DNA from: Craterostigma plantagineum
Lineage: Eukaryota > Streptophyta > Magnoliopsida > Lamiales > Linderniaceae
Reading direction: 5' to 3'
Assembly (NCBI GenBank): GCA_027422505.1
Contig: JAPQWV010000304.1
Location: 62,001 to 126,000, forward strand
Length of the DNA stretch: 64,000 nt
Numbering within the stretch: the stretch's first letter is position 1; every line of letters starts with the position of its first letter. Below the pieces are notes generated by a model. The model did no database searches. It had not been told where the DNA came from and saw only the letters and a program-made list of their open reading frames with translations. Made by a program: the position numbers and the translations under genes. Shown here piece by piece: positions 1 to 11,430 of this stretch.

Positions 1-688
1 GAAGAACGTGATGTGGCCTACTTAGAAGTTATAACGTTGTGAGTTGTTTTTTCTTTTCTTTTTATTATTATTAATTTAGAAATTGACATATCAAATTAGT
101 ATGGGACAGTTACTCTGAGGGGAAATGGCTTAATAAAATAGAAAGATTGGTAAGTTAAAAGGCCATCGGGCCCATTAATCATACGTCTCGAACCAACTAA
201 GCGCTAATTGGCTTTGGGCTTTTTTTTCCTTGTCATCATTTATTGTTTTTATTTAATTTCCAGGACAATAACTGAAAGATTGAAGCGATGTGGTGCGATT
301 TGAAATTCGGGTGTTTTTTCAGGGAGTTGATCGAAAATTATTTTCCTTAGTTGGCTAAAACATGGAAGTAGTTGATTTTTATGAGAGGAGAAGTCAATGC
401 ACGAGGTATTCGTACAGTGGTGAATGGACTTTGGTAATGATGGTGTGTGTCCAAAGGTCAACGCACTTCCACGACTATTTTCCTATAGTCTCTTTAATCA
501 TTCTCGACTTATGTCATATGTGAACCAATATTCTATTAATGGTCAATATAATATTTAAGAATTAGTATATGATTGAAACCGAAGTCAACAACGATCAGCT
601 TAAACCTCCCGCGGAAGTCTCGTCTTTATGTAATAGAAAACAAAAACATGTATTTGGCTGTAATGAATCCGTAATCATATTGGAAAAC
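1..688. other. Intergenic, no gene seen
   Basis: AT-rich sequence with only short unconvincing open frames in both strands. I see no splice-site chain, conserved motif or RNA gene here. Confidence 0.5.
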
Positions 689-694
689 CATAAT

Positions 695-961
695 ACTTCC
701 TCCGTCCCACTTATTTCTTTCCATATTTCTATTTCGGACGTCCCACATAATTCTTTTCATTTCTATTTTGGTAAAAATTATTCCAATAATTAAACTAATT
801 ACACCATTAATATTTTTAAAAAAAGCTTCTTAATTTGCGTGCCTACTAATTAGTTTTCTCTCTCAATTCCTTAAAAATGTACTATAATATTAAAAAAAAA
901 TATATAGTTTTTTAATCTAAGTGCCCACTAATTTTTGAGAAGTATTAAGTGGGACAGAGTT
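695..961. mobile_element. Stowaway-like MITE
   Basis: The left end reads CTTCCTCCGTCCCACTTA and the right end reads TAAGTGGGACAGAG, which are inverted copies around an AT-rich core of about 240 bp with no coding capacity. TA dinucleotides flank both ends. The CTCCGTCCC-type terminus and TA target are typical of Stowaway MITEs, non-autonomous relatives of Tc1/mariner. The exact ends are uncertain by a few bases. Confidence 0.6.
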
Positions 962-1688
962 AATATTATAGAAATATATTGTGTGTGTAAATCATGATTA
1001 AAGATTAACTATACAAATTGAAGCAACAATCTATTTACGGGCAAATAATATTGTAGTTATAGATATATATGTATCCAGACGCATACCATTGTGTTCTCTG
1101 CAATTTAGAGAAAATGGAACCTTTGGTAGAAACCGAAAATTCTAAAGTGCATAGTCAAGAAATGCATGCTGCATGTCATGGAAACACAGCTCTGATGACT
1201 TTTATAACCCAATTGAAATAAAATAGAGATAATGTGTATGTTTATACCATATAAAAGCAATAAAAGTCCACATTTATATACTACTAGCATGGATAGCTGA
1301 AAATATAATCCATAGTGTGGCATATTATGATCTAGAAGCACAGAAACTTATCAACTACGTCGTCTGATTCAAATTCATTATTACTATAAAATATTACAAT
1401 TATTACTATAAAACATTACAATATTCAAAGTTCAAGTTTATAATACCTTTTGACGACGTGCGAACGGTCTAGTCAGAGGTTAGGAAATATTTTATGCGAA
1501 AATTAATTAACTAATTATAAAGAGAAAGGACTTGGAAATTAAGGTGTCGTCAGAAGACTCTTGCATTTCTCTTGAAATGCAGAGTTTTCGTCTACTGCAG
1601 TCATCGTCGATCCATTCCATTTCCTCTATCAGAGAATAAACGAAAGACGAAACAAAAATCTCAAGATCATTCGAATTACCATCGATCG
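962..1688. other. Upstream region of the heat-shock factor gene
   Basis: AT-rich DNA without a supported gene. The last 150 bases are probably the 5' untranslated leader of the heat-shock factor gene; an open frame runs from 1572 into the gene, but its first 39 codons do not resemble the family. Confidence 0.45.
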
Positions 1689-1978
1689 ATGGATTCTGAT
1701 AATAATCATAGTATTGAAAAGGGCTTGGTGGAATATAACAGCGAGAGAAAATCATCACCATCATCATCATCTTCTTCCCCGCCTCCACCTTTCTTATTGA
1801 AGACATGCATGCTCGTCGAAGATCCTTCGACCGATGAGATCATTTCTTGGAACGAAGATGGCACTGCCTTCGTCGTTTGGCAGCCCGCCGAGTTTTCTAG
1901 AGACTTGTTGCCCACCGTTTTCAAGCACTGCAATTTCTCAAGCTTCGTTAGGCAACTGAATACATACGTACGTTATTC

Positions 1979-2051
<73 letters not shown>

Positions 2052-2593
2052 AGTACACATGTATATATTTCATGTGTATTTTTTAGGGTTTTCGAAAAGT
2101 GGCGACAGATAGGTGGGAATTCAAGAATGAAATGTTTAGGAGAGGCCAAGGAGATCAGCTATGTGGAATACGTAGAAGAAAGGCGCCATGTTCGAGCAAG
2201 GCAAACCCTAGTTCATCAAATTGTACTACACAAGCCCAGTTAGAACAACATAGAAAGAAGCATGACCAAAACGAAGAGCTGCAAAGAACATCGTCTTCTA
2301 CTTCGTGTTCGTCGGAGATCGCAGTTCTATTGGATGAAAATAAGAGGCTCAGGCAAGAAAATGGAGCCTTGAACTCTGAGCTGACTGATTTCAAGAAGAA
2401 GTACAAAGAACTGTCTGATTTAGTGGAGACCTATAATAATAATGGTTTTTCGAAGAGCAGTGCGGATGTTATGGAAGAGTCTGAGGTTGAAGATAGGTCA
2501 TGTAATAATAATGGTGTTTTCGGGCCCAAGTTATTTGGTGTGACGTTGCAAGTTAAAGGCGAGTCGATGGATCATGATATGTTTGAAGAATAA
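1689..2593 (+). CDS. HSFB3: Class B heat stress transcription factor (HSFB3-like)
   Basis: Nuclear DNA-binding factor of the heat-shock factor family. Two exons, 1689-1967 and 2087-2593, join in phase 0 to give 261 residues. The DNA-binding domain starts near residue 34 and contains [19 protein letters not shown] and the recognition-helix segment [15 protein letters not shown]. The intron sits after LNTY, the conserved position in plant HSF genes. A heptad-rich oligomerisation segment follows ([19 protein letters not shown]). The C-terminus holds KLFGV at residues 241-245, the repressor motif that marks class B members, and there is no AHA activation motif. Length and domain order fit HSFB3 (244 residues in Arabidopsis, from memory). 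Methionine 1689 is chosen because the family begins shortly before the DNA-binding domain; the frame is open upstream to 1572. Most of the 119-bp intron is a CT repeat. Confidence 0.9.
1978..2049 (+). repeat. (CT)n microsatellite in the HSFB intron
   Basis: A nearly pure CT dinucleotide run of about 70 bases fills most of the 119-base intron between the two exons of the heat-shock factor gene. It lies just downstream of the GTACGT donor and may act as a long polypyrimidine stretch. Confidence 0.9.
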
Positions 2594-2996
2594 TTAAGAT
2601 TTCGGAAGCAGGTTAATAGTAGTCTTTTGTCATGTTATTCATGATGTAAGTTGCTGGAAAAATCTTTAAGCAAATTTGCATTTGTGTAAATAGATAAATG
2701 AATCTCCATTTGGTTTCTGCTGTTATATTTTAAAATGAATAGAAAATCAATTGCTTCGATATTGTCGGATAAATCGTATGAATCATATGTGGCATTGACG
2801 CCTTGGGCGTGTCTTGATCAAAGGGTTGAATAGTCAGATTGATTCTTGAAGGTTTATATTAAGAAAAAAACATTAACAGTTGTGGGTAATTAATTCAAAG
2901 AGTCAAACTTTCCTTATTAGAAAAATAACGGTTTGAAAAATTCTCAGGCATTTTCTTGGCAATGTCTTGTGAATTGCAACAATACCTTATAATCAA
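2594..2996. other. 3' flank of HSFB gene
   Basis: Probable 3' untranslated region followed by AT-rich intergenic DNA. No further gene is seen. Confidence 0.5.
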
Positions 2997-3411
2997 GGCA
3001 AAATTATAAAATTAGGTCATTAAGTATACAAGTTTTCGTTTTTGAGTCACTATGTTTGATAATTGCAAAAGTAGGTCACTAACTTTTCATGTGAAAACAA
3101 TTTTGGGTCATTTTTCAATTTTAGGTCATTAAGAATATATGTTTTCGATTTTGGATCACTAAGTTTAGATTTTTTCAATTTTGGGTCACTATGTTTATAA
3201 CATTAGTACCAAATGAGTGACCCAAAATTGAAATAAAATGTAAACTTAGTGACCCAAAATCGAAAGAATATATTCTTAGTGACCTAAAATTGAAAAATGA
3301 CCCAAAATTGTTTTAACATGAAAAGTTAGTGACCTACTTTTACAATTATTAAACATAGTGACCCTAAACCGAAAACATGTCTACTTAGTGACCTAATTTT
3401 ATAATTTCCCC
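2997..3411. mobile_element. Foldback MITE, GTGACCC family, copy 1
   Basis: About 415 bp that folds on itself almost end to end. The outer 19 bases, AAATTATAAAATTAGGTCA, are repeated as a perfect inverted copy at the right end. Inside, the phrase GTCACTA...TTTTGGGTCA recurs several times in one orientation in the left half and as TGACCCAAAA...TAGTGAC in the right half, with the turn near 3210. There is no coding capacity. A related copy lies at 32183-32573. I do not know the superfamily. Confidence 0.7.
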
Positions 3412-3706
3412 AAGTAATCAATCATTAGGTACAGTACAGCTCGGGAAACCAATTTCTTTTTGGGCCTCTAATTTCGCTCTGTAAGCTCAAACGATATTAA
3501 GCCTTCAATGTTTATAGGCTCAAACTGTTAAATCCTATCATTCAGCCCATCATTTGTATTTGTTCTTGGTTATTGATTTTCTTTTCATTTATTACGCGCA
3601 AAAGATTTTACTCGACATAAATTCGATAAGGAAAAAACAGAAATTAATCATCTGAAAGACACACACAAAGCAAAACCACAGTTTGGAGTTGGGATGAGAC
3701 ATAGAT
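3412..3706. other. Intergenic / ATL 3' region
   Basis: AT-rich DNA between the foldback element and the 3' end of the RING-H2 gene. The right part is probably the 3' untranslated region of that gene. Confidence 0.45.
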
Positions 3707-4282
3707 TCACGCCTTCTTCCACGGGCCGGCGCCGGAATCCGCCGAGCAAGCGGCCCGACACGTCGGACACGAGCCATGAGCCACGAGCCACGCCCTGACG
3801 CACGGCGCGTGGAAGTTATGCCCACACGCGCCCAACACCTTAACCTCGTCGCCGGCGTTAAACTCCGACAAGCAGATCACGCACTCGTCCGAGCCCTTCA
3901 TCTCCATCCCATCCTCGTACGCCACCGTGGAAGGAGGCGCCTCCGCGTCTTCATCATCCTCCGACGGGTGGGTAGTCTTCTGCTCTTGGCGGCGGCGCCG
4001 CCGCCCTGCTCGGTGGAGGTGGACGAAGTAGCGCACGGCGGCGTTGATGGCTAGCATGCAGACGAGCCCGCAGAAAAGGACGACGAGGATCAGCGCTGTG
4101 TTGGCCTTGAAGTCTTTGGAGGATGAGTACGGCCACCACGGGCACTTCTCTGAGCTGCACGGCGGCGCTTGGGGTGGAGCTAATTCCGACACGTCAGAAG
4201 GTGGTGGTGGGAATTGGTGGGTGTTGAACGCCGGCATTGCTTCCGATTGGATTGCTCTTAGGGAAGTTACTATTTTCCTCAT
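3707..4282 (-). CDS. ATL-family RING-H2 E3 ubiquitin ligase
   Basis: Predicted membrane-anchored E3 ligase that passes ubiquitin from an E2 to substrates. The 191-residue frame is intronless, as in most ATL genes. It has a proline-rich N-terminus, one transmembrane helix at about residues 61-83, a basic run (RRRRR) just after it, an acidic linker, and a RING-H2 finger from C134 to C175 with the C3H2C3 spacing (CVIC, CGHNFH, CPTC) and the conserved tryptophan in VRAWL. The C-terminal tail is very short. M16 is an alternative start that keeps all domains. The coding sequence is much richer in GC than its surroundings, which is common for single-exon ATL genes. The exact ATL subgroup is not assigned. 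Confidence 0.88.
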   Translation of the reverse strand: MRKIVTSLRAIQSEAMPAFNTHQFPPPPSDVSELAPPQAPPCSSEKCPWWPYSSSKDFKANTALILVVLFCGLVCMLAINAAVRYFVHLHRAGRRRRRQEQKTTHPSEDDEDAEAPPSTVAYEDGMEMKGSDECVICLSEFNAGDEVKVLGACGHNFHAPCVRAWLVAHGSCPTCRAACSADSGAGPWKKA

Positions 4283-5344
4283 TTTTTTTATGCGGATGGG
4301 TTTTTCCTCTTTCTTGGATTTGAGGTGTGAAGAGATTGGAAAAAAGGTTCAATCTTTATTGTTGATTTCAGCGTAAGATGAAGTGTGATGCTTCAGTAAT
4401 TTATGTATCTGCTGTAATGAAGAGAAGTGATGGGGATAGAAGCGTGCAAACAAAACTTTTTTGTTAGAAGACAATTTTACGAAGAGTCTGCTTTCTCGTT
4501 GCAGAACTTGATGGCTTCGTTTGTCTTTACGAAATTAATTACGTTGTTGTAAGTAAGGGCCCATGATTGAATGGTGCAATGTTTTGTTCAGAAAATGAAA
4601 AAGAACAAACAAAAGGTGAAGTGGATAAATTGCAGATTATTACAGTTAGTTTACTTAACAGATTGTTTCTGAAGTCTTCGACAGTGGCATGCGATGACAC
4701 TTGTACACTTATATAATGACTAATCATCTTCACGCTCAAACCTTTCGTCCTCGTCGAGTCCTCTTTAAGCCATGGTTTTTCACGTATGTGTGCTAATTAC
4801 TGCCAGCATATGGACAAAGTTTTGAAGCGCAACGTATTTCACCATTTTAAGTGAAAAACACCATATTTCGTAAAGAGGACACGTATCGATTTCATAGTAG
4901 GGACAACATCGTATGGGAATGCATGGAGAAGCTAAGCAGTCTTGTCCGTTCTGATTGCAGAAGATTGTTAAGGCCCACACAGTCTCAATGAATACAAAAA
5001 CGCTCTGCGGCCATAGAATTTGGCATATATATGCACATTCTGGAAAATGTTAGATAGAAATATTAGAATGGATGGGTCGTTGGATTGTTAGTACCCTATA
5101 AAATTTAATGTTCTTAAAATGAGACGAGACACTGACTGAGTCAATGTAATGATAATAAATACATAGCCGTGGAAGAAAGGTAAGTGAACAAGAGACATCA
5201 TCGACACAACAATTCCATCGTATTCACTAGTTTGTCTTTGTGGGCTATCGATTAGGTGGGAAATGAAGAGATCACAACAGTTCTTCAATTTAAAAAGAAA
5301 ATAACAGAGAAAAAAGAAGAGAAGAAACCAAATTTCACTTGCCA
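4283..5344. other. Intergenic between ATL and SAP genes
   Basis: About 1 kb holding the promoter side of the ATL gene and, at the right end, the 3' untranslated region of the SAP11-like gene. Several short frames exist, but none has a recognisable motif or codon pattern. Confidence 0.45.
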
Positions 5345-6765
5345 TCAAGCAGTAGTAGACGTACCTCCATGTTCTCTCTCCACGTGTTCCACAAGCTTAA
5401 CAGGATCTCGAAAACCCTTGCTACACTTGGGGCAGACGTCGACCGTCACCTTCATAACTCCATTCCTTTCGTGCACCTTCTCGACGTGATCAACAAGAGC
5501 AGCAACGCTCGAAAATCTCAAATTGCATCGCGGGCAGGCTTCGACTTGCACGCTTGTACTCTCCCTTCGATCGCTTGTACCTCCCACGCTCAGCGCTTGG
5601 TTGAACTCACTGCTCAATCTTGAAATCCCAGCTTCTGCTGAAGCTCGAACGGATGAAGCTGCCTTGAGGAAAGTCGTAGCCCACTTAGAGGACGGAGATG
5701 GCGATGAAGGTTGAATTTTTCTGGGCTCTTCTTTTCTGCTCTGGCCAAGAAAGCTCGTGAATTGGAATGCTGACTCGGGCGGTTTCTTAGGGCGTTGGCA
5801 CTTGTGGTCTGGCCCGAACCTGTGCTTCAGACAGTGATCGACGGTGCAATCCCTGCACTTGACCGTGTTTGAGAATGTAAGAATCTCTCTGCAGCCAGGG
5901 ACGGGGCATTTTCTCTTCTTTGTGGTTTTCTCGTAGTTCGATGGGTCGCACTCCGTGTTTACGTGAGATTCCCAGGTGATGTTTGGGTTTTCGTCGGGAA
6001 TTAAGCGTACTCCTTTAGCGCATAGAGGGCAGATTACGACGGTGACGTCGTTTTTGTTGGCATTTGGGCATTGATGTCGGCTGTAGCTTCGATGGTCGAG
6101 GCAAAAGACCTGTTTGGGAAAGAGTACGAATATGAAAAGAGATTTAATTGGTTAATGTTATAAACTGTTTGCTACTATACTAGATTTCTCTTCGACACCA
6201 TTGGCTAGTTGACTAATGAGATGAAAAAAAAGTATAGCTACAAATCATTCAACATGGATATCATCACTAAACTCAATGGAAGCTTTTCTATAGTAAAGCG
6301 ATGGACTTGGTAAAGACAATAGGATCGATCGCATTGCTAAACACAATAAGATCGATCGCATTGCCCAGTACTTCAATTACCTAACAAATAATTCATATAT
6401 GTGCACAGCAGATTGCATCTCTTTAGCAGATCTTAAGGTTAAGAGCACAGAATTTTCCATAATTCACGAATGACGATAATTCTCAACGACAATAAAAGAT
6501 CCGAAGAGGAACACAAAATAATTCCGCAAGGAAACAAGTCATCAAACTCGTGGTTTTCTCAACAAGCATACCACATTTAAGCCAATTGTCATTCAATCCC
6601 AATACCCGAACACACCAACTTTACCAATTAACGTCATGCGTATAGACAGAGAAAGATATATATTACCTTTTGGCAGCAATCGCAGGTGAATGGTAAGAAA
6701 TCTATCTGACGGCAATCGTCCACGCTGCAGTGCTTCCCCAAATTCGGAAAAGCAGGTGTCCCCAT
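5345..6765 (-). CDS. SAP11: AN1/C2H2 zinc-finger stress-associated protein (SAP11-like)
   Basis: Plant stress-associated protein with two AN1 zinc fingers and two C-terminal C2H2 fingers, the layout of SAP11/13/16 rather than the A20/AN1 type. Exon 1 is 6765-6667 (33 codons) and exon 2 is 6109-5345; they join in phase 0 to give 287 residues, close to Arabidopsis SAP11 (279, from memory). The first AN1 domain spans the intron (CSVDDC...CDCCQK, then VFCLDHR). The second includes CPVPGC, CRDC and KHR. The C2H2 fingers read CPRCNLRFSSVAALVDHVEKVH and a similar CPKC...H...H unit near the end. The protein finishes about 8 residues after the last histidine. These proteins are linked to abiotic-stress responses, but their molecular partners are poorly defined. 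No alternative start fits, because M1 lies just before the first finger. Confidence 0.9.
6318..6365 (+). repeat. Tandem pair of ~25-bp units in SAP11 intron
   Basis: Two adjacent near-identical units, each containing GATCGATCGCATTGC, lie inside the 557-base intron of the SAP11-like gene. It is a minor tandem duplication with no known role. Confidence 0.7.
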
Positions 6766-8597
6766 TTCAGATAAATCAATTACAAAAAAAAACTGTCCCT
6801 AGAAACGAGATAGAAAAAAAATCAGAATCAACAACGGAAATTATTAATTAGCTCCGTTTCCAAAATTCCCAGGATTTGAGCCTGGGAATCAGGTTTAGCA
6901 AGCTGGATTTTGACTTTTCCTCTCACAATTCCGCGTTTTGCTTTGTCGTGTGTGAAATGCGAATGTATATTATACCATTGACTTGAATAGGAGCCATTAT
7001 TTCCAAGCTAAGAGAAAACGCTGCACGAATCTTCGAACCAAACCCACGTCTTATTTTTAATTATATATAAACTAAAATAAAGTCGATAAGATATTACGGG
7101 CTTTTCTTTGCCCTTATATTTCTGGAATTAGGCCTAACTTGGATGTTGGGCTTTGTCTATGCCCTAATATTTAGGGCTTTCACTTTATTGCCTATCATCA
7201 CCCACCCAACAATAACATGGAATTTATTTTTAGTACGTACACATCATTTTCCACAAGACCCAAGTTCCCTCCAACTATACGGCAAAGGCAAACACCTGGA
7301 TATTTATTTCATTTATTATCTATATAATATAATATTGGCGAGGCAGTGTCGTAATCGACCATTTACAAAACCAATAATCTAGCTCTAAAATGTCAAAATC
7401 AGATTCATCTAAAATCCAAAGGTGCTCTGATCAAAAGTATATGAGACGTGGGCTTCTTGTAAACCTCACCGCTACTCTTAACCTCACGTGTCATCCAACC
7501 AATGGTTTTGAAATTTGGATTATTAAAAGCCACTCAAAATACGCCACCTTTCATTGCCGCGTGTTCTGCATTCGAAAATGATCTCTTTTTACCCTTTTCT
7601 TTTCTTTTATTTTCTCATCTATCTTTTTTATATTGTATTCAGCCTTAGGCTTTGCGACAATCCGTCAAATTTATGTTCTGTTTAATTAAAAATAACTAGT
7701 ATTTTAGAATGTGTGTGCTTGACTATATAAATTTATAAAATTAATTTATATTCAATAGGCGAATTATAATGTTGGATTTTATTTTATATTATTTTTAAGA
7801 ATTAAAAAATAATTTTAAGGATGTATTAATGATATTTAAAATTAGGGCTAGAATTGTAATTTATGGTCGAATCAATTTGGAAACAGTTACTATAAGCCAC
7901 TCTCACTTAATAAGATAGAAGATATTAAATTACAAGAAAATCACTCACTACATTTGTATGGTATTTTTCAATTACCCTCCTATTTTTGTATAGATTATTT
8001 ATACATGTATAGCGCACGCATTTGTGTGTGCAAAAATAGTTGTACTCTTTTTATTTAAGTATCAGGGGTTGGTATAAAATGTAAATTTGGTCAGTCAATT
8101 AAATAAAAATAATATGTTAATTAAAAGAAAACCACACACTGCATTTCATTTTTATGCATCTATTTTTAGTAATTATTATTTGATAATTTAAAGAAATGCA
8201 TTGAAGCACACGCGTACTGAGTATGCAGACGAGGCTAGTTAATTTATGGGTACTTTTTCCACCAAAGTTATTACCATCATCCAACGAGTCACAAGAGTAT
8301 AGTCGCATTAGTTAAAGTGTCGGTTAAAAGAAATTTAATTAATTCTAGAAATAAAACGGATGCACGTATTTGTGCCTCGCTTGCCCTTACTCTATGCCTT
8401 CGATTAATCAAATCAGTAACGATATTTATCATAAGTGTGCATTGATTAATACAAATGATTAACACCTTTCCTCTTCTACTTCCCACAACCTTCTTCATCT
8501 CTTCCTTTTCCACACTCAAAGCTTTAGTAATAACAATAAAGAACACAAAGAGATGAAAGTCTTAATGATTAGATAACTTCATCGCAACCGAGAAAAC
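6766..8597. other. Intergenic between SAP11 and remorin
   Basis: About 1.8 kb. The left 250 bases are the promoter and leader of the leftward SAP11-like gene; the right end is the leader of the rightward remorin gene. The middle is AT-rich and I see no gene, RNA or clear transposon in it. Confidence 0.45.
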
Positions 8598-9562
8598 ATG
8601 TCGAACGATCAACGAGCCTTGGTGACGGCCACCACCAGCCATGAGGATGCCGGCGACGAGTCTCCTTACATCAGAGACGTGCAGGCGCTGACGCCGCCGC
8701 CTGCCGCTCGCGGGCCGCCGCCGCCGCCTTGGGAAACTCGAAGCAACAGATCGTCCTCGCTGTCCATAGGATCGTCGTCGTCCTCCGAGAACTTCACGAG
8801 CATGAGCAGGGAGTTCAACGCCCTCGTCCTCGCCGGCTCCGCCTTGGACAGTACGGCGGAGCAACGGCAGCCGCCGGAGACGCACGACCACAGCAACAAC
8901 CTTAGCAGGATAAGGGAGGAGGACATCATCTCGCCGGAGGAGACCAATCCCTTGGCGATTGTTCCTGATATTACTCCCAGCTTTGACTACCCTTATAGGG
9001 CCGACGGCGGCGGCGTCGATCTCCGCCGTGACAGCGTCGGCGAGCTAGTGTCCGTGCAGAGCGTGAAGAAAGAGGAGGTCGTGAGTAAGATAAACGCTTG
9101 GCAAAATGCCAAGATTTCGAGGATTAATAACAGGTTCAAGCGCGAGGACGCAGTTATCAGCGGCTGGGAGAGCGAGCAAGTTCAGAAAGCTAATTCTTGG
9201 ATGAAGAAAGTCGAGGTATTACTGAATACTGATGAACGATGAGTTTTCTTCTGTCAAATCACTACTTCTTTTTGGTCTCTGTAACTTACTCTGTAATGTA
9301 GACCATTAACAGTTGACTTGACATGCTTCAGATTTCATTTTCTCTGTAAAACATCAAATAATTGGTGCAGAGAAAGCTGGAGGAGAAGAGAGCAAAAGCC
9401 CTGGAAAAAATGCAGAACGACATTGCGAAAGCTCGAAGAAAAGCAGAGGAGAGAAGGGCTTCGGCCGAGGCCAAGAGGGGTACTAAAGTGGCCAAGATAC
9501 TCGAAATCTCCAACTTAATGAGAGCTGTTGGTCAAGCACCTGTTAAACGCTCTTTTTTCTGA
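8598..9562 (+). CDS. Remorin, group 4-like
   Basis: Plasma-membrane nanodomain protein of the remorin family. Exons 8598-9215 and 9371-9562 join in phase 0 to give 269 residues. The N-terminal half is disordered and rich in proline and serine. The C-terminal remorin domain (about residues 155-269) has SKINAWQNAKISRINNRFK followed by a coiled coil (ANSWMKKVERKLEEKRAKALEKM) and ends in APVKRSFF, the C-terminal membrane-anchor type of ending. The intron between KKVE and RKLEEK cuts the coiled coil. The KRSFF end and long N-terminus suggest group 4 (REM4.1/4.2), which I recall as regulators of immunity and virus movement; the subgroup is inference. The first in-frame methionine is used. Confidence 0.88.
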
Positions 9563-10299
9563 AAGAAAAAACAGAGTAATGAATATGGTTACTTGATGGA
9601 AGTGTTGAAGTAGATGTGTGCGCAATACAATGTAAGTGTGTATGACCAAGTTATGTATTGCTTGTGTGTGAGAAATAAAGAAGAACGTAGGAGGTTGCTT
9701 GCTTGCTTGCTTCTATAAAGGTTTTCTTTTTCTGAATTTTGCCAAGAAGATGGCCCTCAATTGGGAAGAATCGAACCTTTGGATGCTTTCTTGCATTCAA
9801 ATCGGTGTCAACATTGGCTTAAACCATTAAACTATATGCAGTTCGAAAAAGATTCCATCTTTGTATTGCAGGAAAGTGGCAAGTGTTTTGATTTTTGCTA
9901 GCTATGGCTATCAAGATTCCAGAATCATACTTACACTAATTCATTATCATTATCAACTCTTTAAAGGTTTTATCATCAAATAGGGGAAATACAAGGTTTA
10001 AGTTTCAAAAGTATAGTCAATATATGTTCATTTTAATGACACAATTGAAAATTATTTGAAGATGCGATTTTCTAATTCAATTCAATATTAGGGACTGAAA
10101 TGGAGCAATCGACATATGAGGAGTAATTTTACATTGAAATAAAATATTGGGTGGTCAATTGATTATTGAAAAGGTTGGGAGGGATGATATCACAATAAAG
10201 CACTCGCGGAACAAACAAAAGGGAGAAACTTCGAACTAGGGCTTTAGCAATTCAGACTTCGGAGTCGGCGACGACAAGCATACGCGGCGATTAGGAGCC
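9563..10299. other. Intergenic, with possible SINE remnant
   Basis: Remorin 3' region, then AT-rich DNA up to the SmE leader. The only structure seen is a tRNA-like fragment near 9740-9845, listed separately. Confidence 0.45.
9740..9845 (-). mobile_element. Possible tRNA-derived SINE fragment
   Basis: On the minus strand the sequence has a box-A-like TAGTTTAATGGTTTAAGC that can form a D-arm and, about 50 bases on, a perfect box B, GGTTCGATTC. The anticodon arm and T-stem pair poorly, so it is not a working tRNA. The spacing fits the head of a tRNA-derived SINE. No clear tail or target duplication was seen. Confidence 0.3.
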
Positions 10300-10566
10300 A
10301 TGGCGAGCACGAAGGTCCAGCGTATTATGACCCAGCCCATCAATTTGATCTTCAGGTTTCTCCAGAGCAAAGCTCGCATTCAAATTTGGCTCTTCGAGCA
10401 AAAGGATCTGAGGATCGAGGGACGCATTATTGGGTTCGACGAGTACATGAATTTAGTACTCGACGACGCCGAAGAGCTGAACGTCAAGAAGAACATAAGG
10501 AAGCAGCTGGGTCGGATTCTGCTCAAAGGAGATAACATCACTCTCATGATGAACGCTGGGAAGTGA
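10300..10566 (+). CDS. SmE: Small nuclear ribonucleoprotein SmE
   Basis: Core spliceosomal Sm protein. With SmB, D1, D2, D3, F and G it forms the heptameric ring on U1, U2, U4 and U5 snRNAs in the nucleus. The 88-residue product has the N-terminal helix ([22 protein letters not shown]), Sm1 with the conserved [19 protein letters not shown], and Sm2 with [16 protein letters not shown]. It is complete and matches the family's usual length (about 88-92). The coding sequence is a single exon, which is unusual to my recollection for a plant SmE gene, so a retrogene origin is possible. An LTR element sits 345 bp downstream of the stop, perhaps within or just past the 3' untranslated region. Confidence 0.95.
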   Translation: MASTKVQRIMTQPINLIFRFLQSKARIQIWLFEQKDLRIEGRIIGFDEYMNLVLDDAEELNVKKNIRKQLGRILLKGDNITLMMNAGK

Positions 10567-10911
10567 CGGCATTCTTCGTTGAAGGGTAACAAATTGAATT
10601 GAATTTGTCTGCCTTTTTTTTTAACATAGGGGCTTTGTTTATCTGTTCGGTGAAAGTGTTGCTTTTTAAAGGCGGTTCTCTTAAAAATAAGGATGTTCTG
10701 TTTTTTCACAGACACCATTAGAATGCTAGTTAACATGAATTATTCTTGTTGGAGGAAGACTTTCATCTACTTCTGTTTATAAACAGAGTGTAAATTTGTT
10801 GCATTTCATCTTTGTTTAACTATGGAGGACTCATGCTTCTCTAGTTTGACGATTTTCTTGCACGTAAATGGTATTCGTGTGCATTGTGACCTGCGATTTT
10901 TAATGCCATAG

Positions 10912-11399
10912 TGTTGGGGTTGAGCGGTAATTTTTCGGGCCCAGAGGAAGTTGATTTTGAACCCGCGACAATTTTATTGGGATTAAAGCCGAAATCACAC
11001 CGAGAGAGAACACAAGATTTTAACGTGGTTCGGCCAATACCGCCTACCTCCACGGAGAGACAATAGTTCTACTATATTTGAGAATTATTACACCGTACAA
11101 AATAACGCTCGTGTTTAAACCAAAACTCGAGACCCCTTACTCAACCCGAGTAATGTTTTTGTACTCAAGATTTTAACGTGGTTCGGCCAATACCGCCTAC
11201 CTCCACGGAGAGACAATAGTTCTACTATATTTGAGAATTATTACACCGTACAAAATAACGCTCGTGTTTAAACCAAAACTCGAGACCCCTTACTCAACCC
11301 GAGTAATGTTTTTGTACTCACTCTCAACTTCCTAGTAAAAACTACACCTGCTCTCACCCTTATCCACCCGGACAAGATTTTTTTTTTTTTTTTCTTTCT

Positions 11400-11430
<31 letters not shown>

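Noticed and set aside
5339..5714. Plus-strand frames overlapping the SAP11-like gene
   Set aside because: Antisense shadows of the conserved zinc-finger exon.
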